DNA of 64,000 nt from Candidatus Odyssella thessalonicensis L13. GTDB taxonomy: Bacteria; Pseudomonadota; Alphaproteobacteria; Paracaedibacterales; Paracaedibacteraceae. The translations under genes and the position numbers were made by a program. Positions 53,586-62,604 of the stretch are shown piece by piece (position 1 is the first letter of the stretch; every line of letters starts with the position of its first letter). The stretch spans positions 186,001 to 250,000 of the forward strand of contig NZ_AEWF01000002.1 in assembly GCF_000190415.1 (NCBI RefSeq). The letters are read 5' to 3'. The notes beneath the pieces were generated by a model. The model was not told where the DNA came from. It saw only the letters and a program-made list of their open reading frames with translations, and did not search any database.

Positions 53586-54500
53586 ATGAAACTTTATAAA
53601 TACTTATTCCTTTTTACAACTATCAGTTATGTCTGTGGCAGCGAACCAATGGATATTTTTTCTCCTTGGGAGAGAAGAAATGATCCTCTATTACAAGAGC
53701 AAATAGCTGCCAGTGAAACGCTGAAAGAGGCAATGTGTTTAATTGTAAATTCTTATCCAAAGGGTAGTATGGTGGGGTTTCTAGCAGAGCCGCCCAAATA
53801 TGATCCATTTATTATAATCCTTCATAAACTGGCAGGACAAGAAATAAACCCTGTCCAGGTAATGGAGAAAATTATCTATAACAATCTGTCACCGAGCCAA
53901 GTGACCTACATGTATCATCCCCTACTAATGCCAACAGAGCGTCCATACTTGGGTGATACTCCCTATGAACATGATGTTAAGCAATTTATTACTAAAGTTA
54001 TAAACCCTGATCATGAAGTAGTAACTTATGGAGGCTTGATCGAGCAGAAGAAGCTGGAGATAGTAAATGGATTAAATGTAAAGCTAGAGCAATTTGCTGA
54101 TCAAAGAGCCAACTTTAAAAATTTTTTTAATTCCTTTGTAGAAAATAGTCGCTATTTAGAATCACAGCAAATAACACTTGTTATCGCTAATGCCTTCAAG
54201 ACTTTTGCGCGCAGGGAACCTTTTCTTGAGCTAGCTAAGCATGCTGAGGAGTTTGTACTTTATATAAGGGAGAAGAATCTGCTATCTAAAAATCAATATG
54301 AGACCTATGTGGAATTTACTGTTATGCTTTTTATGAGTATAAAAGAGTTGCCTACCCACGAAAAATTAACTGAAGCATTAAATCTTATATGTCTTCCTGA
54401 TCATATTCTTCTTTTCAAGGATTACCTGAAAATGATCATTTTTAGGGATGCCCGTTTTAAAAATGATCAATCTTTTAATGAAGAAAGTGCTGGCGAGTAA
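53586..54500 (+). CDS. Exported protein of unknown function (304 residues)
   Basis: I do not recognise a family. The signal peptide spans about residues 1-18 (ending YVCGS). The mature part is helical and charged, with no further membrane segment and only a few Cys. A Pro-rich stretch MYHPLLMPTERPYL lies near 110-124. It is a single gene closed by its own hairpin. Like the other orphan exported proteins here, its mature N-terminus starts close to a Met-acidic pair (EPMDIF). Confidence 0.65.
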   Translation: MKLYKYLFLFTTISYVCGSEPMDIFSPWERRNDPLLQEQIAASETLKEAMCLIVNSYPKGSMVGFLAEPPKYDPFIIILHKLAGQEINPVQVMEKIIYNNLSPSQVTYMYHPLLMPTERPYLGDTPYEHDVKQFITKVINPDHEVVTYGGLIEQKKLEIVNGLNVKLEQFADQRANFKNFFNSFVENSRYLESQQITLVIANAFKTFARREPFLELAKHAEEFVLYIREKNLLSKNQYETYVEFTVMLFMSIKELPTHEKLTEALNLICLPDHILLFKDYLKMIIFRDARFKNDQSFNEESAGE

Positions 54501-54512
54501 ATAATCTATTCT

Positions 54513-54549
54513 AAAAAGGCTGCTTTTATCCGTAAAGGTGCCTTGTTTT
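54513..54549 (+). terminator. Intrinsic terminator after the 304-residue orphan
   Basis: AAGGC/GCCTT and CTTT/AAAG stems stacked around a 2-base internal loop, followed by GTTTTCTTT. It is 12 bases after the stop. Confidence 0.65.
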
Positions 54550-54712
54550 CTTTAACCCTAGTCTGAATTGTAACCCACGCTGTTAATTCAATATTAATTA
54601 ATCTTAACAAAGCAGTTAGTAATAAATAGTCAATTTTTGATAAATAATAGATTTTCAGTAAAAACTGATCTAACCTTAATTTTAGAGACTTCTTTTTAAG
54701 GAGACGAAATGG

Positions 54713-55633
54713 GTGTCTAAGAAATGGGCATTGATCAGTGCATCAAGCGGCTGGGGCGCATCAAATATGGGCACCGGCACTGGGGCTCAGGAACTCTGTC
54801 AGAGTTTAGATCCATTAAATCTTCATAAGCAAAAATTTGAAAATATTTTCTTTGATAAGTCGTATCACATCCTCGCCCATCCGGAGGGCATAGCTAATCC
54901 TCGTTTACCTTTGTCTGATAAAGAAGGGGAGCTCCGGCTTGCTAACCTCACGGATACTATAGCACAGGTTTACAATTATACTCTCAACTGTTTAGAACAG
55001 GGCTATTTCCCGTTCGTCTTAGGCGGAGACCATTCTATTGCTGTTGGGACCTGGTCGGCGATTCATCACTTCCATCAGCGAGATTTTGGACTCATTTGGA
55101 TTGATGCTCATCTTGATTCTCATACGCCTGATACGAGTCCTTCTCAAGCACGGCACGGCATGCCCCTGGCTGTTTTAATGGGACAGGGGGAAAAGCCATT
55201 GATCTCAATTGGCGGCACTCAGGCTAAGCTAAAACCTGAAAACTTAGTTATTATTGGGGCGCGTAGCTTTGAGACGGGGGAGCAAGAGCTTTTAAATCGG
55301 TTGGGTGTACGCATTTTCTATGGCGAAGAAGTCCACCATAAAGGATTTGATGCTTGCTTTAATGAAGCCATTGCTCAGGTTACGCGCAACAATCAATCCT
55401 TTGGAATTAGCTTTGATATAGATGTCTTTGATCCCACAATTGCACCTGGAACAGGGGCAGCTGAACCCGATGGGCTCTGGGAGGATGAGGTATTGATGGC
55501 ACTGACTAATATACTCGCTCATGAAAAGGTGCTGGGATTTGAATTAGTCGAATTTAACCCCCAGCTTGATACCGGGCATAAGACACTTAAGCTAATCTGG
55601 AAACTTGTTTATTCGATAATGGGGAGACGATAA
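54713..55633 (+). CDS. rocF: Arginase
   Basis: A 306-residue enzyme that splits arginine into ornithine and urea. The manganese ligands are in GGDHS (104-108), DAHLDSHT (131-138) and SFDIDVFDP near 230. It starts at GTG with AAGGAG 8 bases upstream; the earlier ATG is out of frame and closes at once. The upstream TCAGT-AAAA-ACTGA repeat near 54656-54669 could be an operator. It shares its stop with the start of the aminotransferase gene. Confidence 0.94.
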   Translation: MSKKWALISASSGWGASNMGTGTGAQELCQSLDPLNLHKQKFENIFFDKSYHILAHPEGIANPRLPLSDKEGELRLANLTDTIAQVYNYTLNCLEQGYFPFVLGGDHSIAVGTWSAIHHFHQRDFGLIWIDAHLDSHTPDTSPSQARHGMPLAVLMGQGEKPLISIGGTQAKLKPENLVIIGARSFETGEQELLNRLGVRIFYGEEVHHKGFDACFNEAIAQVTRNNQSFGISFDIDVFDPTIAPGTGAAEPDGLWEDEVLMALTNILAHEKVLGFELVEFNPQLDTGHKTLKLIWKLVYSIMGRR

Positions 55634-56877
55634 TGGACAGCCATATATCAACCACAGCAGCCATGCCAAGATCAGCGAGCGCTCAGGCGTGCATGGATCT
55701 TGAAGACCGCTGGGGGGCGCACAACTATCATCCTCTGCCTGTGGTCTTATGCAAAGGTGAGGGCGTCTGGCTGTGGGATGTCGAAGGCAAGAAATACTTA
55801 GATATGATGTCAGCCTATTCTGCGGTAAGCCATGGCCATTCTAATCCGCGTATTGTTTCTGCTTTGATTGAACAAGTCAATAAACTGGCAATGTGTTCCC
55901 GCGCTTATCATAATGATGTCATGCCGCGCTTTTTAGAAAAGGTCTGCAAGATGACGGGGATGGATCGAATGCTGCCGATGAATACAGGCGCGGAGGCGGT
56001 CGAAACAGCTCTAAAAGCGGTCCGGCGTTGGGGCTATCAAGTTAAAGGAATTCCGGCTAACAAGGCCGAAATTATTGTCACTTCCCATAACTTCCATGGC
56101 CGTACGATTGGTATTATAAGTTTTTCTTCAGAAACAAGTTATCAAGAAGGATTTGGTCCATTTTTACAAGGGTTTAAAGCTGTTCCCTTTGGGGATGTGA
56201 AGGCAATTGAGCAGGCAATCACGCCGAACACTTGTGCCGTAATAACGGAACCCATTCAAGGTGAAGCTGGCATTATTGTCCCGCCGCCGGGATGGTTGAA
56301 ACAGGTCGCAGAGGTTTGCCAGAAGAATAATGTTATGTTGGTGGTCGATGAGGTCCAGAGTGGTTTAGGGCGGACAGGGAAAATCCTTGCGTGTGAGCAT
56401 GAAAATGTTAGCCCTGATGCTGTTATCCTTGGCAAAGCGCTGGGTGGCGGGGTCTTCCCGGTGTCTGGCCTGGCGGGCAAGCGCCATTTAATGGATGTAT
56501 TTACCCCTGGCAGTCATGGCTCGACTTTTGGTGGCAATCCTTTAGGAGCAGCGATTGCTATTAAGGCTCTTGAGCTATTAGAAGAAGATCACATGTGCGA
56601 ACGCAGTCAAGAAATGGGAGCTTATCTTAAAAAGCAGCTTCATTCCATTGGTTCAAAAGCGGTTCGTGAAATTCGCGGCCTTGGCTTGTGGATTGGGCTA
56701 GATATAGATCCTAATTTTATTTCTGCCCGTCACGTGTGTGAAAGATTAGCAAAATTAGGTGTGCTTTCTAAAGAGACCCACGAGACTGTTGTCCGTTTAG
56801 CGCCGCCTTTAGTTATTACTAAGGAAGAAATTGATTGGGGGATTCACCGCCTGAGACAAGTCTTAACCGAAATTTGA
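55633..56877 (+). CDS. rocD: Ornithine aminotransferase
   Basis: A 414-residue class III PLP aminotransferase. Visible are MNTGAEAVETALK near residues 116-128, the PLP-Asp in VDEVQSGLGRTGK near 238-250, and the PLP Lys in LGKALGGGVFPVSG near 263-276. It turns ornithine into glutamate-5-semialdehyde. Start overlaps the arginase stop (TAATG), so both enzymes form one arginine-to-glutamate route giving carbon and nitrogen from host arginine. Confidence 0.95.
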   Translation: MDSHISTTAAMPRSASAQACMDLEDRWGAHNYHPLPVVLCKGEGVWLWDVEGKKYLDMMSAYSAVSHGHSNPRIVSALIEQVNKLAMCSRAYHNDVMPRFLEKVCKMTGMDRMLPMNTGAEAVETALKAVRRWGYQVKGIPANKAEIIVTSHNFHGRTIGIISFSSETSYQEGFGPFLQGFKAVPFGDVKAIEQAITPNTCAVITEPIQGEAGIIVPPPGWLKQVAEVCQKNNVMLVVDEVQSGLGRTGKILACEHENVSPDAVILGKALGGGVFPVSGLAGKRHLMDVFTPGSHGSTFGGNPLGAAIAIKALELLEEDHMCERSQEMGAYLKKQLHSIGSKAVREIRGLGLWIGLDIDPNFISARHVCERLAKLGVLSKETHETVVRLAPPLVITKEEIDWGIHRLRQVLTEI

Positions 56878-56909
56878 AATCTATAATAATTTAGGATGTT
56901 AATCAGGGC

Positions 56910-57368
56910 TTATTTAGGCTGATCTTTTTTTCTGACATAAAGTAATTTGTGAACTTGAGCAATGATATTGCCTTCTTCATCAACAATATTGGTTCTAAAT
57001 TCTGGTTCGACTTTATAATTGGTCTCAGCCAGCTGCCGTATCCGTTCGATCTCTGCTGGCGGTATATGGAAACAGGCCTTCACCGTCCCCTTTCCAGGTT
57101 TCTTAAATTGGATGCGAGCTGCTTTATCCCAAATAATGTAATCATTTCCAAGATTTTCCATCAAGATCATCATGAAGAAGGGATCCGTCATTGCATATAA
57201 AGATCCGCCGAAGTGGGTCTTAACATAATTGCGATTCCACCAGCGTAGCTTCATTTCCACTATAACTGTATAAGGGTCTCCCCCTGCACTCTTGACGCGG
57301 ATGCCCGCCCCCAAATAAGGAGGCCACAGATTAAGAATGGTCCTAATTAGCGCCGAGCGTTTAATCAT
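56910..57368 (-). CDS. DUF4442 hotdog-fold thioesterase-like protein
   Basis: A 152-residue protein with the hotdog pattern: W-W-N-R-N near residues 43-47, THFGGSLYAMTDPFFMMIL near 51-69 and the KAARIQFKKPGKGTV strand near 82-96. Related proteins act on acyl-CoA or acyl-ACP thioesters or only bind them. It overlaps the MFS gene by 4 bases. The substrate is not known. Confidence 0.82.
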   Translation of the reverse strand: MIKRSALIRTILNLWPPYLGAGIRVKSAGGDPYTVIVEMKLRWWNRNYVKTHFGGSLYAMTDPFFMMILMENLGNDYIIWDKAARIQFKKPGKGTVKACFHIPPAEIERIRQLAETNYKVEPEFRTNIVDEEGNIIAQVHKLLYVRKKDQPK

Positions 57369-58549
57369 CTCTTCATCATCCTCAATTGAAGGCGAACTAG
57401 AACAGAGGCCGCTACTGCTGAGAGTACCATGAAGCCAATCACAGGCGAGATAGAGTCATAATGAGTACTGGAAAGAAGACCCACAATCAAAGAAAGCGCT
57501 AGATTTCGCATCAAAGCAATATAGGACATGGTCAACCCTTTATTACCGGGGTTCATATCGAGAATCAGCGTGGCTGCCGATGAAATCATAAAGGTTGAGC
57601 CGAAAGAAAAAGTGGAAATGATGCCAATAATAAGATAGGGATCTTCCTTAATAACACCGATCATCATCAAACCTGCGGCAATAATAAAGGCTAAAGTTGT
57701 CATCAAGCCAACCTTTAAACATGTCGCTAATCCTAGGCGTTCCACAATCGACTTATAAGTAAGGGCACCAATAAATTGCAGTGATACAGGAACAGCTTGA
57801 ATATAAGCGTATTGAGTCGGAGTAAAAAGAAAAGTATCAATATATATAAAAGGGCTATTAACCGTAAAGATACCGTTAAAGCAGATTGGTAAAGCATGAA
57901 TCATCACTAAGATAAGGGCGGTTCCACTCATCAGCAACATGCGCATTCCCGCGACCCCTTGGGTAGGCGCTGCTGCAACTTTTGCTTTGTCGTTTGTTTC
58001 TGGCAGGGAGGGCCATATAATCATTGCCATAAGGATCATAGCAATCAAGTTGGTGGCAAATATATAGCGCCAACCAAGATAAGTTAAAATCTCTGCCCCC
58101 AGGATAGGAGCTAAGGCAAAGACAATCGGATATAGACTTGCTAAAATTCCCATATAGCGAGCTAAGGTTGCGCCAGCAAAAATATCAGCTAGAAGGGCAC
58201 CACTGAGAACTGATAGACCGCCTGTACCCATGGCTTGCAAGCACCGACCCGCAAAGAAGACCTCAATGCCGGGGGCAATTGTACACAATAAAGCCCCGAT
58301 AATATACATGCCGATGCCAACCATGACAAAGGGACGGCGGCCGATCCTATCTGAATAGCGGCCAAAAGGGATACCCATAATCGATGAAAGAAAAGGATTA
58401 ACCAAAAAGGTCAGCTTCATGATCGAGTCTTCAACGCCAAAAAGCTTAGCTAAGTAAGGGGCAGCAGGAATATAAATGTCAATTGAAGAAATCAAGATTA
58501 TATTCAGGCTAAAGATCAACCAAGCAATATGTTTTGGAGTAAGTGTCAT
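57365..58549 (-). CDS. MFS transporter, Bcr/CflA-type drug efflux
   Basis: A 394-residue inner-membrane protein with about 12 membrane segments. DIYIPAAPYLAKLFG near residues 24-38, GRYSDRIGRRPFVMVG near 63-78 (the MFS loop 2-3 signature) and AGRCLQAMGTGG near 105-116 match the Bcr/CflA group. Members export drugs or sometimes peptides and sulfonamides. It shares its first base with the bcp stop. Confidence 0.85.
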   Translation of the reverse strand: MTLTPKHIAWLIFSLNIILISSIDIYIPAAPYLAKLFGVEDSIMKLTFLVNPFLSSIMGIPFGRYSDRIGRRPFVMVGIGMYIIGALLCTIAPGIEVFFAGRCLQAMGTGGLSVLSGALLADIFAGATLARYMGILASLYPIVFALAPILGAEILTYLGWRYIFATNLIAMILMAMIIWPSLPETNDKAKVAAAPTQGVAGMRMLLMSGTALILVMIHALPICFNGIFTVNSPFIYIDTFLFTPTQYAYIQAVPVSLQFIGALTYKSIVERLGLATCLKVGLMTTLAFIIAAGLMMIGVIKEDPYLIIGIISTFSFGSTFMISSAATLILDMNPGNKGLTMSYIALMRNLALSLIVGLLSSTHYDSISPVIGFMVLSAVAASVLVRLQLRMMKR

Positions 58550-59001
58550 TAAAGTTTCCCTAAAATCTCTCCAATATGGCTAGGGATTTTTACTTTACGC
58601 CAAATATGGCTAATTATCCCTTTTTCATCAATAATAAATGTGGCACGATCAATTCCCATATATTTGCGGCCATACATTGATTTTTCTATCCACGTTCCAT
58701 ACTTTTCACATACTTCACCGCTCTCGTCGCTCAAAAGTGGGAAGGTGAGTTGATAGTTCTCTCTAAACTTTTGGTGGGATTTGACAGAGTCTTTAGAAAT
58801 GCCAATCACTTGCGCCCCTTTGGCTGTGATCGCATTAAGGTTATCACGCAGATCACAGGCTTGACGCGTGCAACCACTCGTATTATCTTTGGGGTAAAAA
58901 TAAAGCACGGCTTTCTGACCACGCAGATGCGACAAAGTTAGCATCCCCTCCTGATCACTGGGCAGAGTGAAGTCTGGAGCCTGGTCGCCAATAGTTAGCA
59001 T
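58549..59001 (-). CDS. bcp: Thioredoxin-dependent peroxiredoxin, Bcp/PrxQ
   Basis: A 150-residue peroxiredoxin that reduces hydroperoxides. The peroxidatic Cys44 and resolving Cys49 stand in DNTSGCTRQACDLRD (residues 39-53), the two-Cys spacing of PrxQ. ATFIIDEKG near 120-128 is also typical. First gene of a three-gene unit with the MFS transporter and the DUF4442 gene. Confidence 0.94.
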   Translation of the reverse strand: MLTIGDQAPDFTLPSDQEGMLTLSHLRGQKAVLYFYPKDNTSGCTRQACDLRDNLNAITAKGAQVIGISKDSVKSHQKFRENYQLTFPLLSDESGEVCEKYGTWIEKSMYGRKYMGIDRATFIIDEKGIISHIWRKVKIPSHIGEILGKL

Positions 59002-59097
59002 GAATTACCTCAGTATTTTTATTTATTAGCCAATTTAGCCTAAAGTATACCACTAATGGTGAAGAAACAATTAATCTTTCTTGTTTTTCTCTAAGTA

Positions 59098-59580
59098 TTA
59101 ATTCTGTTTAATTAAGGTGGCAGTAGCTAAAGCTGCTAATCCTTCTCCCCGCCCAGTAAATCCTAACTTTTCAGTAGTTGTGGCTTTGACGCTGACCCTA
59201 TCTTGCCCGATGGCGAGAATTTCATCAATACGCGTACGCATCAGCGAGCGATGCGGCGAGATTTTAGGGGCTTCCCCGATTACTGTCACATCCACATGCG
59301 AGATATTAAAACCCTCCAGGCGTGCCAGCTCGGCTGCATGACGCAAAAACTGCGCAGAATCAGCGCCTTTCCACCGAGGATCACTAGGTGGGAAATGGTG
59401 ACCAATGTCCTCCCTACACAGGGCCCCTAATATAGCATCCGTAATAGCATGAAGCCCCACATCCGCATCAGAATGACCCTGCAGGGAGAAACCGCAAGGA
59501 ATTTTTAGACCACAAATCATCACGCCATCCCCTGCTGTTATGGCATGCACATCAAATCCGTTCCCTACTCGAATATCCAT
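59098..59580 (-). CDS. ispF: 2-C-methyl-D-erythritol 2,4-cyclodiphosphate synthase
   Basis: A 160-residue MEP-pathway enzyme. The metal ligands Asp10 and His12 are in GFDVH and a third His in [13 protein letters not shown] near residues 34-46. A C-terminal [21 protein letters not shown] matches the family. It follows ispD by one base. Many alphaproteobacteria have fused IspDF; here the two are separate. Confidence 0.96.
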   Translation of the reverse strand: MDIRVGNGFDVHAITAGDGVMICGLKIPCGFSLQGHSDADVGLHAITDAILGALCREDIGHHFPPSDPRWKGADSAQFLRHAAELARLEGFNISHVDVTVIGEAPKISPHRSLMRTRIDEILAIGQDRVSVKATTTEKLGFTGRGEGLAALATATLIKQN

Positions 59581-59581
59581 A

Positions 59582-60247
59582 TCAGTTTCCTCTCAAATCG
59601 CCTTGAAATGTAATTTTTATATTGTCTTCTGAGCCTTCCACAATACGGACAGGAAGCTTAAACGATTCTAGTAATGCTGCCTCATCCGTAAAAGAGAAAT
59701 CTGTTGTCTTAGCGAAACACTCTACAATCTTGGCATAATGGAACCCTTGCGGGGTTTGGGCACGCCATAATTCATGCCGGGGCAACGTTTGCTGGATAAC
59801 CTGGTTGCTGACTTGTTTAATGGTATCGATTACTTGAACCGCCGGTATACAGCCAGGCGCCAGTTCTAAGCCATCGATGACCCGTTGGATGAGGGCCTTG
59901 TCAACAAATGGCCGTGCCGCATCATGGATAAGAACATAATCAGGGCTATAAATTTGTAGAGCATTAAGACCCGCGAGCGTTGAGGCCGCCCGAGTGGCCC
60001 CTCCAAACACAGGCGGGGGCAGGGTTAATCCCGCTATAGCAGTTTGATACAGTTCAGCATGGTTGGGATGAATAACGGTTAATACCGTTTTAATATCCAC
60101 AGTTAAGAAAGTTTCAATGCTGCGACGGATTAAGGGTTTTGAGGCAAGGGGTAAATATTGCTTGGGAACTTGGCTGCCAAAGCGCGTTCCTGTGCCACCT
60201 GCAACAATAACGACTGCTATCCTTTTTGATTGCTGCGTGAAATCCAT
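59582..60247 (-). CDS. ispD: 2-C-methyl-D-erythritol 4-phosphate cytidylyltransferase
   Basis: A 221-residue nucleotidyltransferase joining CTP and MEP in isoprenoid synthesis. [22 protein letters not shown] near residues 13-34 (a Gly replaces the usual second Ala of AAG), IHDAARPFV near 106-114, and the C-terminal TDEAALLE near 178-185 fit. The first 31 bases overlap the end of mnmA, so expression is coupled. Confidence 0.94.
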   Translation of the reverse strand: MDFTQQSKRIAVVIVAGGTGTRFGSQVPKQYLPLASKPLIRRSIETFLTVDIKTVLTVIHPNHAELYQTAIAGLTLPPPVFGGATRAASTLAGLNALQIYSPDYVLIHDAARPFVDKALIQRVIDGLELAPGCIPAVQVIDTIKQVSNQVIQQTLPRHELWRAQTPQGFHYAKIVECFAKTTDFSFTDEAALLESFKLPVRIVEGSEDNIKITFQGDLRGN

Positions 60248-61335
60248 CCACCCCCCAATACTCTTGTCCCTTCATAAAAGACGCAAGCTTGTCCTGCCGA
60301 TACACCATACTCTGGTACAGCAAATTCTACAAGAGCTTCATTGTTACTCAAGTTTTGAACAGTTGCCGCAATGCCTGGATGAGTGGAACGAATCTTCACT
60401 ATTAAACTCTGGGGGGTTTGGAACCGTTCTGCAGCTTCTAACCAATTTACTTCACGTACTAAGATTTGATGCTTGGCAAGGGCTTCTTTGGGGCCGATAA
60501 TAACTTGCTTAAGGGTCGGCTCAATCTGGATGACATATAAAGGTTCTGCCGCAGAAATGCCCAGCCCTTTGCGTTGGCCGACAGTGTAATTAATGATGCC
60601 TTGATGGTGGCCGAGAACACGTCCGTCCATATGCACAATTTCCCCCGCATCCAGGGCACCGGGGCGCAACCGCTCGACCACAGCGGCATAATTGCCGTTC
60701 GGAACAAAGCAAATGTCTTGGCTATCGGGTTTGTCGGCAACTTTTAAACCAAAGCGATGGGCATGCTGCCGTGTCTCTGTTTTCGGCAATCCGCCTAAGG
60801 GAAAGCGCAGATAATCTAATTGATCCTGGGTGGTGGTAAAAAGAAAATAGCTCTGGTCGCGGGTAGGATCAACAGCGCGATGAAGCTCGCTCCGCTGGGC
60901 CCCGGGCAGACGCTGAACATAGTGGCCGGTAATGAGGGCTTGGGCCCCCAAGTCTTGGGCCGTGGTCAGTAAATCCTTAAATTTAACCTTTTGATTGCAG
61001 CGCACACATGGGATCGGTGTTTCTCCATTAAGATAACTGTCAGCAAAGTCATCCATCACACTTTGCTTAAATACGCTTTCATAATCGAGAACATAGTGGG
61101 GAAAACCTAGCTTGTCCGCAACGGTGCGGGCATCATATATATCCTGCCCTGCACAACAGGCACCTTTTTTATCAATCATCTGACCATGATCATAAAGCTG
61201 CAAGGTAATGCCGATGACTTGATAGCCAGCCTCGACCATAAGCGCTGCGGTGACAGAGGAATCCACTCCGCCTGACATAGCAACAGCTACTAAGGACCCA
61301 TCAGCGACTCCATCAAGTTTAAAACGATTCGTCAT
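60217..61335 (-). CDS. mnmA: tRNA-specific 2-thiouridylase MnmA
   Basis: A 372-residue enzyme making s2U34 in tRNA-Lys, -Glu and -Gln. The PP-loop [12 protein letters not shown] lies near residues 19-30. Catalytic Cys residues occur in [11 protein letters not shown] near 113-123 and in [13 protein letters not shown] near 208-220. Standard length. First gene of the mnmA-ispD-ispF unit. It modifies the tRNA-Lys(UUU) type encoded at 41226. Confidence 0.96.
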   Translation of the reverse strand: MTNRFKLDGVADGSLVAVAMSGGVDSSVTAALMVEAGYQVIGITLQLYDHGQMIDKKGACCAGQDIYDARTVADKLGFPHYVLDYESVFKQSVMDDFADSYLNGETPIPCVRCNQKVKFKDLLTTAQDLGAQALITGHYVQRLPGAQRSELHRAVDPTRDQSYFLFTTTQDQLDYLRFPLGGLPKTETRQHAHRFGLKVADKPDSQDICFVPNGNYAAVVERLRPGALDAGEIVHMDGRVLGHHQGIINYTVGQRKGLGISAAEPLYVIQIEPTLKQVIIGPKEALAKHQILVREVNWLEAAERFQTPQSLIVKIRSTHPGIAATVQNLSNNEALVEFAVPEYGVSAGQACVFYEGTRVLGGGWISRSNQKG

Positions 61336-61470
61336 AAATTTTGATTTTCTTTTCAGTTAATTGTTAGCACAAATATAAGAACTTTATGGCCAAATTGCCA
61401 AAGGAATTAATGCTTAAGCCTAAAAATAATGCCTTGGATTCGAGTAATAATACTTCTTAACTGTTTTCAA

Positions 61471-61510
61471 TAAAATAAAAACTTTAGACAGGGTTAACCG
61501 TCTAAAGTTT
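61471..61510 (-). terminator. Strong terminator of the Cys-cluster exported protein gene
   Basis: On minus, AAACTTTAGAC/GTCTAAAGTTT forms a perfect 11-base stem with a 10-base loop, followed by TTTTATTTTA. It lies about 60 bases after the stop at 61571. Confidence 0.85.
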
Positions 61511-61570
61511 AGAAGATGTCAAGCGTATCTCCAATAAAGAAAAGCTCGATTGGGGTAGTAAGAGCTTTAT

Positions 61571-62323
61571 CTACTGATTGCCAAAGCGGGTAAACCTTTG
61601 TCTTTCAATAGCGTCATTAACATTCTTGATTGTTTCTTGCGCCTCAGCAATCAACTCTTGCTTGGTAACTTGGTTAGCGCGGAGAGATCTAATTGCTGTC
61701 GACGTTAGCCGTGAAGCATTGGTGTTAACGATTTCTTCGGCTGCCGTGCGGATAGCTAATAAGCGTAGCAGATAATTGAGATCTGCTTGCGAATAAACGG
61801 CAATCGATTTGTCTTCTATCCATTGCCCCTTCCTGCCTTGCTTCATTTTAACGGTACGGCCATCATTTAAAGGATTACCATTTTGATCGACCATCGGAGT
61901 AACAGGCGTTTTTCCGTCTTGCATAATTCTGTTGCCATAGCTGTCCTGATTGCCGGCCTGAACAGCCTTCCTTACACATTCTGCTAGATTCCATTCATCC
62001 CCTTCACCAAAGCGAATGCGAATTTCTTGTCCACCAACTTGAATAATTCTGGTGCACATGCTTTTGCAGACGGAAGCGCGCATTTTGCTGCGACAGACGG
62101 ATCCTGAGTTGCATAGCTTACATCGTGTCTTCTTAGCTGCCAGAAAGCGCAGGGCTGAGCCAGCTGAACTGCGTGCTTCCCTAAGAACGTCGCGGGCAAT
62201 AGGGATGACAACGGGCCCGATGGCGCCTGCGATTAAAGCTTCAACAGCGTGAGTATGCTGAGGTGCTGTGCCAAATAAACAAATTACCAAAGATAAGCGT
62301 TTGATAAATGAGAGCCAATTCAT
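61571..62323 (-). CDS. Exported Cys-cluster protein of unknown function
   Basis: A 250-residue protein with a signal peptide (about 1-26, ending THAVEA). A short hydrophobic stretch (about 28-44) is followed by a Cys cluster with spacing C68-x2-C71-x5-C77-x8-C86-x3-C90, rich in Arg and Lys. Then comes a Gly-rich polar middle, and a C-terminal helical region with two amphipathic helices. The cluster could bind zinc or form disulfides. I do not recognise the family. Own strong terminator; divergent from the next gene. Confidence 0.68.
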   Translation of the reverse strand: MNWLSFIKRLSLVICLFGTAPQHTHAVEALIAGAIGPVVIPIARDVLREARSSAGSALRFLAAKKTRCKLCNSGSVCRSKMRASVCKSMCTRIIQVGGQEIRIRFGEGDEWNLAECVRKAVQAGNQDSYGNRIMQDGKTPVTPMVDQNGNPLNDGRTVKMKQGRKGQWIEDKSIAVYSQADLNYLLRLLAIRTAAEEIVNTNASRLTSTAIRSLRANQVTKQELIAEAQETIKNVNDAIERQRFTRFGNQ

Positions 62324-62604
62324 GGATATCTCCGATCAAAATAAATACATCTGTGTAATATCATTCATAAAATAGGTAAAGAATTGTTTAAGGTTGCGTA
62401 AAATTTCTAAAAAAGACGCGGCGTCAATTAACTAAGCCTTAAAAAGACTATTTAATGTAGAGTCATATAAAGTCTCTGCTTTACGGGAATTCTTCATACA
62501 GATTTGTCTAATAATTGAGACTTTATTTATAGGATAGTTATTCTTGAAAATTTGAGATTTAAATCTTATCTAATTGTTATTAGAGGAAGATTTGGATAAA
62601 GACG

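Noticed and set aside
60117-60500. 127-codon open frame on plus across ispD and mnmA
   Set aside because: Antisense to two well-conserved genes, no ribosome site or family likeness.
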